Below are positions 61,733-64,000 of a stretch of DNA of 64,000 nt, in pieces. Location: NCBI RefSeq assembly GCF_016772415.1, contig NZ_JAGSGD010000001.1, positions 1,823,501 to 1,887,500 on the forward strand, given 5' to 3'. Both the position numbers and the translations under genes were made by a program. The notes beneath the pieces are model-generated. The model did no database searches and was not told the origin of the DNA. It saw only the letters and a list, made by a program, of their open reading frames with translations. The stretch comes from Phenylobacterium glaciei. Its GTDB lineage: Bacteria > Pseudomonadota > Alphaproteobacteria > Caulobacterales > Caulobacteraceae. Within the stretch, counting starts at the first letter, position 1. Each line of letters opens with the position of its first letter.

Positions 61733-61777
61733 AGCACGATTAAACGATCAGACGATTCCATCTAATCGCATCGTGCT
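61733..61777. repeat. Interspersed dyad element, GCACGAT...ATCGTGC
   Basis: AGCACGAT / ATCGTGCT flank an AT-rich centre containing GACGATTCCATCTAATCG. It lies at the convergent junction of the Usp unit and the DUF1801 gene, whose stop codon (61778-61780) is directly adjacent. Similar short AT-rich dyads recur in alphaproteobacterial genomes; it could serve as a terminator stem. Confidence 0.55.
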
Positions 61778-62221
61778 CTAGGCGCTCCTGGGTTTCTTCG
61801 CCGCGCGGGCGGGCCGCGCGGCGTTGAGCGCGACGGCGGCGCGGATCAGCGTTTTCAACGCCTCCTCGTCGACCGCCGCACCCTCTGGGAAATCGATGGC
61901 GCGGCGGGTGTTACCTTCAAGGCTGGAATTGAAGAGCCCTGATGGGTCCTCCAGCGCAGCCCCTTTGGCGAAGGTCAGCTTGACCACGGCCTTGTAGGTC
62001 TCGCCGGTGGTGATGATTCCGGCGTGCGACCACACCGGAACCCCGCGCCACTTCCACTCCTCGACCACGGCGGGGTCGGCCTGGCGGATGAGGTCGCGGA
62101 GCCGCGCGAGCATCTCGCCGCGCCAGTCGCCCAGATCCTTGATCCGCGCATCGATGAGCTGGGAGGGGGTGCTTCCTTCGTCCTCGGTCTGATCACCTCC
62201 ATCGGCCTTCGTGGTCGCCAT
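61778..62221 (-). CDS. DUF1801 (YdhG-like) protein
   Basis: A 147-aa protein with the DUF1801 domain: RGEMLARLRDLIRQADPAVV, EEWKWRGVPVWSHAGI, YKAVVKLTFAKGAALEDPSG and the C-terminal IDFPEGAAVDEEALKTLIRA. Function unknown; the fold resembles frataxin-like small domains. ATG 62221 gives a short charged leader. Last of four minus-strand genes led by an ArsR regulator. Confidence 0.85.
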   Translation of the reverse strand: MATTKADGGDQTEDEGSTPSQLIDARIKDLGDWRGEMLARLRDLIRQADPAVVEEWKWRGVPVWSHAGIITTGETYKAVVKLTFAKGAALEDPSGLFNSSLEGNTRRAIDFPEGAAVDEEALKTLIRAAVALNAARPARAAKKPRSA

Positions 62222-62226
62222 CGCTT

Positions 62227-62484
62227 TCACTCCGATCCGCCGGCGGGCCGCTGGGCGCGCCACCTGGCGGCATAGGGCAGCACGAACATGTACAGGCCCG
62301 TGAGCAGCAGCAAGATGAGCGGCAGGAGCGCCGAGAGCCCAACCCACAGGTTGGGTTTGGCCTGCTTCAGGACGAAGATGGCGACGATGTTGGCGGTGAC
62401 GCCCGCCGTGAAGGCAATGCACACCCAACGGTGAACCTGTCGAATCCAGGTGTTCAAGTCCGATCTCCTCTGGAGGCGCGCCAT
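62227..62484 (-). CDS. Small two-helix membrane protein
   Basis: An 85-aa protein with two hydrophobic helices (VCIAFTAGVTANIVAIFVL, about 21-39, and LSALLPLILLLLTGLYMFVL, about 50-69) and basic ends. No known domain. It lies nine bases after the SRPBCC gene and five bases before DUF1801, so it belongs to the same transcription unit. Confidence 0.7.
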   Translation of the reverse strand: MARLQRRSDLNTWIRQVHRWVCIAFTAGVTANIVAIFVLKQAKPNLWVGLSALLPLILLLLTGLYMFVLPYAARWRAQRPAGGSE

Positions 62485-62493
62485 GGACCGACC

Positions 62494-62904
62494 CTAGTCG
62501 GCCCGCGCCAGCACCTGCTCCAATCCGTCGAAGAACCGCGGCCACCCGGCCGTGGCGCCCCTGTAGGCCTGCTGTTGATCGGGCCGGAAGCCAACCTGCT
62601 CCATCCGCAGATGGGTCCCGGTGCTGGTGGGGGTGAGGGTCCAGGTGACCACGCTCTCCAGACCCATAGCGTCCCAGCTATAGGAGAGCGTCTTGTTCGG
62701 CTCGAGCGTCCGCACCTGGCAGTCTACGGCGCCCCAGTTCGCGCTGAGCTTGAAGCTGTGGCCCACGACGGGCTTGAAGTCGGTCTTCATGAGCCAGTCC
62801 TCGATCAGGTGCGGTTGGGTGAGCGCGCGCCAGATCTTTTCCGGCGGATAGGCGATCTCGCGCTCGACGACGACGGAAAGCCTTTCGTTGGCGGCGCTGG
62901 TCAT
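62494..62904 (-). CDS. SRPBCC (AHSA1-type) domain protein
   Basis: A 136-aa START/AHSA1-like hydrophobic-ligand-binding fold: REIAYPPEKIWRALTQPHLI at the N-terminus, KLSANWGAVDCQVRTLEPNK in the middle, and a C-terminal helix GWPRFFDGLEQVL. In many bacteria this domain is encoded directly after an ArsR repressor, as here; the stop/start overlap is ATGA. Ligand unknown. Confidence 0.87.
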   Translation of the reverse strand: MTSAANERLSVVVEREIAYPPEKIWRALTQPHLIEDWLMKTDFKPVVGHSFKLSANWGAVDCQVRTLEPNKTLSYSWDAMGLESVVTWTLTPTSTGTHLRMEQVGFRPDQQQAYRGATAGWPRFFDGLEQVLARAD

Positions 62905-63224
62905 TGGTCCATCCTTTTCAGCAGGTCTTCCAGGTCATCGAACCGGCTTTCCCAGAACCCGGCCATCTGGCTGGTCCAGTCGACCAGGGGCGCCAGAGCG
63001 TCGAGTTGGGCGCTGTAATGGGTTTGGCGGCCTTCGTGGCGGTCGCGCACCAGGCCGGCCCGCCTCAGCACCCCCAGGTGTTTGGAGACGGCCGGTTGCG
63101 AGACCCCGGCCTGGGCTGTCAGGGCCCCCACGGTCTGTTCGCCCTCGCGGCACAGCCGTTCGAAGAGAGCCCGCCGGGTGGGATCGGCGAGGGTTCTGAA
63201 GAGGACGTCCTGCGCGGTCGTCAT
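62901..63224 (-). CDS. ArsR-family winged-helix repressor
   Basis: A 107-aa metal- or effector-responsive type repressor. It opens with the RTLADPTRRALFERLCREGE motif and has the recognition helix AGVSQPAVSKHLGVLRRAGL (about 39-58). The canonical metal-binding CxC of arsenic sensors is absent, so the effector is probably not arsenite. It overlaps the SRPBCC gene and has a dyad operator 19 bases upstream of its start, indicating autoregulation of the four-gene unit. Confidence 0.9.
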   Translation of the reverse strand: MTTAQDVLFRTLADPTRRALFERLCREGEQTVGALTAQAGVSQPAVSKHLGVLRRAGLVRDRHEGRQTHYSAQLDALAPLVDWTSQMAGFWESRFDDLEDLLKRMDQ

Positions 63225-63242
63225 GTCGGATCGATAACCTCG

Positions 63243-63266
63243 TGGCTATGGATTAATGTATAGCCA
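63243..63266. promoter_or_regulatory. Dyad operator of the ArsR-SRPBCC operon
   Basis: TGGCTAT and ATAGCCA form perfect 7-bp arms around a centre containing ATTAAT; 20 of 24 positions are dyad-symmetric. Located 19-42 bases upstream of the ArsR start, where it would cover the promoter. Confidence 0.68.
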
Positions 63267-63422
63267 TCGAGATATGTGTCGGTCAAGCACCGTCTGGAAC
63301 TTGGCCTCTGCACCATGGCGAAGCCGAGCCGCCGCGCCGGGAACGGGCAGGGCTCGCATACCCGAAGGGCTATGCGTAAGGCGTTGGTCTGAAGAGGTCG
63401 GCGCCGGCTTGCGACGCCGGGA

Positions 63423-64000
63423 TCAAGCGCCGCCGTTCCGGCGGACCAGCTTCTTGACGTCGTCGTACATGTCGTTTTGCTGGCTTTCGGAGGTCGATTT
63501 CACGATGGCCACCGTGATCGGCCCGGTCTTGGGGCCTGAGGCCTCGTAGCCCAGATATTTGTAGCCGCCCGACAGGTCACTGCCCGCATAGATGAAGGTG
63601 GCGCGCATGCCGCGCTTCACCCGCGACAGGGCTTCGCCGCGCAGGCGGACGTCCCGGTACAGCTTGATGGTGGCCGTGGAGTTGTCGCCGTCGGCGTCGA
63701 TGTGGATGGGGCCGACATGGACATCGGCCTTGTCGCCGTCAGCCTTGATGTGCAGGCCGGGGAAGTCGACCTGGGTGCGCTCGCTGCCGTCTTCGTTATC
63801 CTCAACCTTAGCCTGGATCGTCGGGTGGTCACCCTTCACCTCGCCAGCCTCGGCGGCCGCGTCGATCTTGGCGTCGGCGCGGGCTTCGGCCTCGACGCGC
63901 GCGGCTTCCGCCGACGTACCGGCCGTGGCCAAATTGGCCTTGTCGGCGCTGGAGGCGCCGATGGGCTTGCCGCCGAGGGCCTTCAACTCAGCCTCCAGCG
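63423..64000 (-). CDS. Hypothetical protein, 5' end beyond window
   Basis: The frame is open through the window edge, so only the C-terminal 192 residues are visible. The first part is Ala/Glu/Asp-rich helix (AEAARVEAEARADAKIDAAA). It is followed by a repetitive charged beta segment with DGDKADVHVGPIHIDADGDN and a C-terminal domain containing RGMRATFIYAGSDLSGGYKY and SQQNDMYDDVKKLVRR. No family recognised. The ATG at 63986 is internal to a longer frame and need not be the start. Confidence 0.6.
   Translation of the reverse strand, partial: LEAELKALGGKPIGASSADKANLATAGTSAEAARVEAEARADAKIDAAAEAGEVKGDHPTIQAKVEDNEDGSERTQVDFPGLHIKADGDKADVHVGPIHIDADGDNSTATIKLYRDVRLRGEALSRVKRGMRATFIYAGSDLSGGYKYLGYEASGPKTGPITVAIVKSTSESQQNDMYDDVKKLVRRNGGA

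Overview
The window is GC-rich chromosomal DNA (about 70% GC in typical coding lines) from an alphaproteobacterium, most likely a member of the Caulobacterales close to Caulobacter or Phenylobacterium. The strongest clue is a recognisable popZ (polar organizing protein) lying between a tolC-type outer-membrane channel and valS. A TonB-dependent receptor, a bacterial glyQ/glyS pair and GAAC-N7-GAAC LexA-type operators agree with this.

Layout: 0.2-5.9 kb holds a TonB-dependent receptor, a crotonase-family enzyme, and a Tat-exported flavin amine oxidase followed directly by a periplasmic cytochrome c. 5.87-9.26 kb is a small genomic island bounded by an exact 41-bp direct repeat of the 3' end of tRNA-Cys. 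It carries an HMW1C-like (GT41) glycosyltransferase overlapping a zinc-finger C-methyltransferase, has lower GC, and contains no integrase. 9.4-18.9 kb is core: a degenerate PCMT-like protein, TolC, PopZ, ValS, an atypical GDPD, an acyl-CoA ligase and TlyA. 18.9-31.5 kb holds two glycine-zipper proteins, an RlmD-type RNA methyltransferase, a radical SAM protein with a LexA-type operator, a lytic transglycosylase, a family-4-type uracil-DNA glycosylase, ETF-ubiquinone oxidoreductase, a TPR lipoprotein, IspE and a GNAT. 31.5-50.8 kb holds amtB/glnK, a fasciclin protein, glyQ/DUF2314/glyS, ppdK, small proteins, a POT transporter, YceI, a PIG-L deacetylase, an M48 protease, a 2OG-Fe(II) dioxygenase, a FabH-like synthase, an outer-membrane barrel, a DUF883 protein and HU.

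51-55.4 kb looks accessory: two stand-alone methyltransferases, an AraC-type regulator with a membrane sensor domain, and a tightly overlapping trio of sterol-desaturase-family hydroxylase, 45-codon small ORF and methyltransferase. It ends with an orphan terminase-small-subunit-like protein that has its own LexA-type operator. 55.5-64 kb has a receiver-only response regulator, a second sterol-desaturase-family protein with a small membrane partner, an HD-hydrolase/phosphatase/NrtR-like operon, a universal stress protein with an FNR/FixK-type box, and an ArsR-SRPBCC operon with a clear dyad operator.

The points I consider most worth following are the tRNA-Cys island with the HMW1C-like glycosyltransferase, the two near-identical LexA-type operators (one on a radical SAM gene, one on the orphan terminase-like gene), the exported amine oxidase/cytochrome c pair, and the AraC/desaturase/small-ORF/methyltransferase module.
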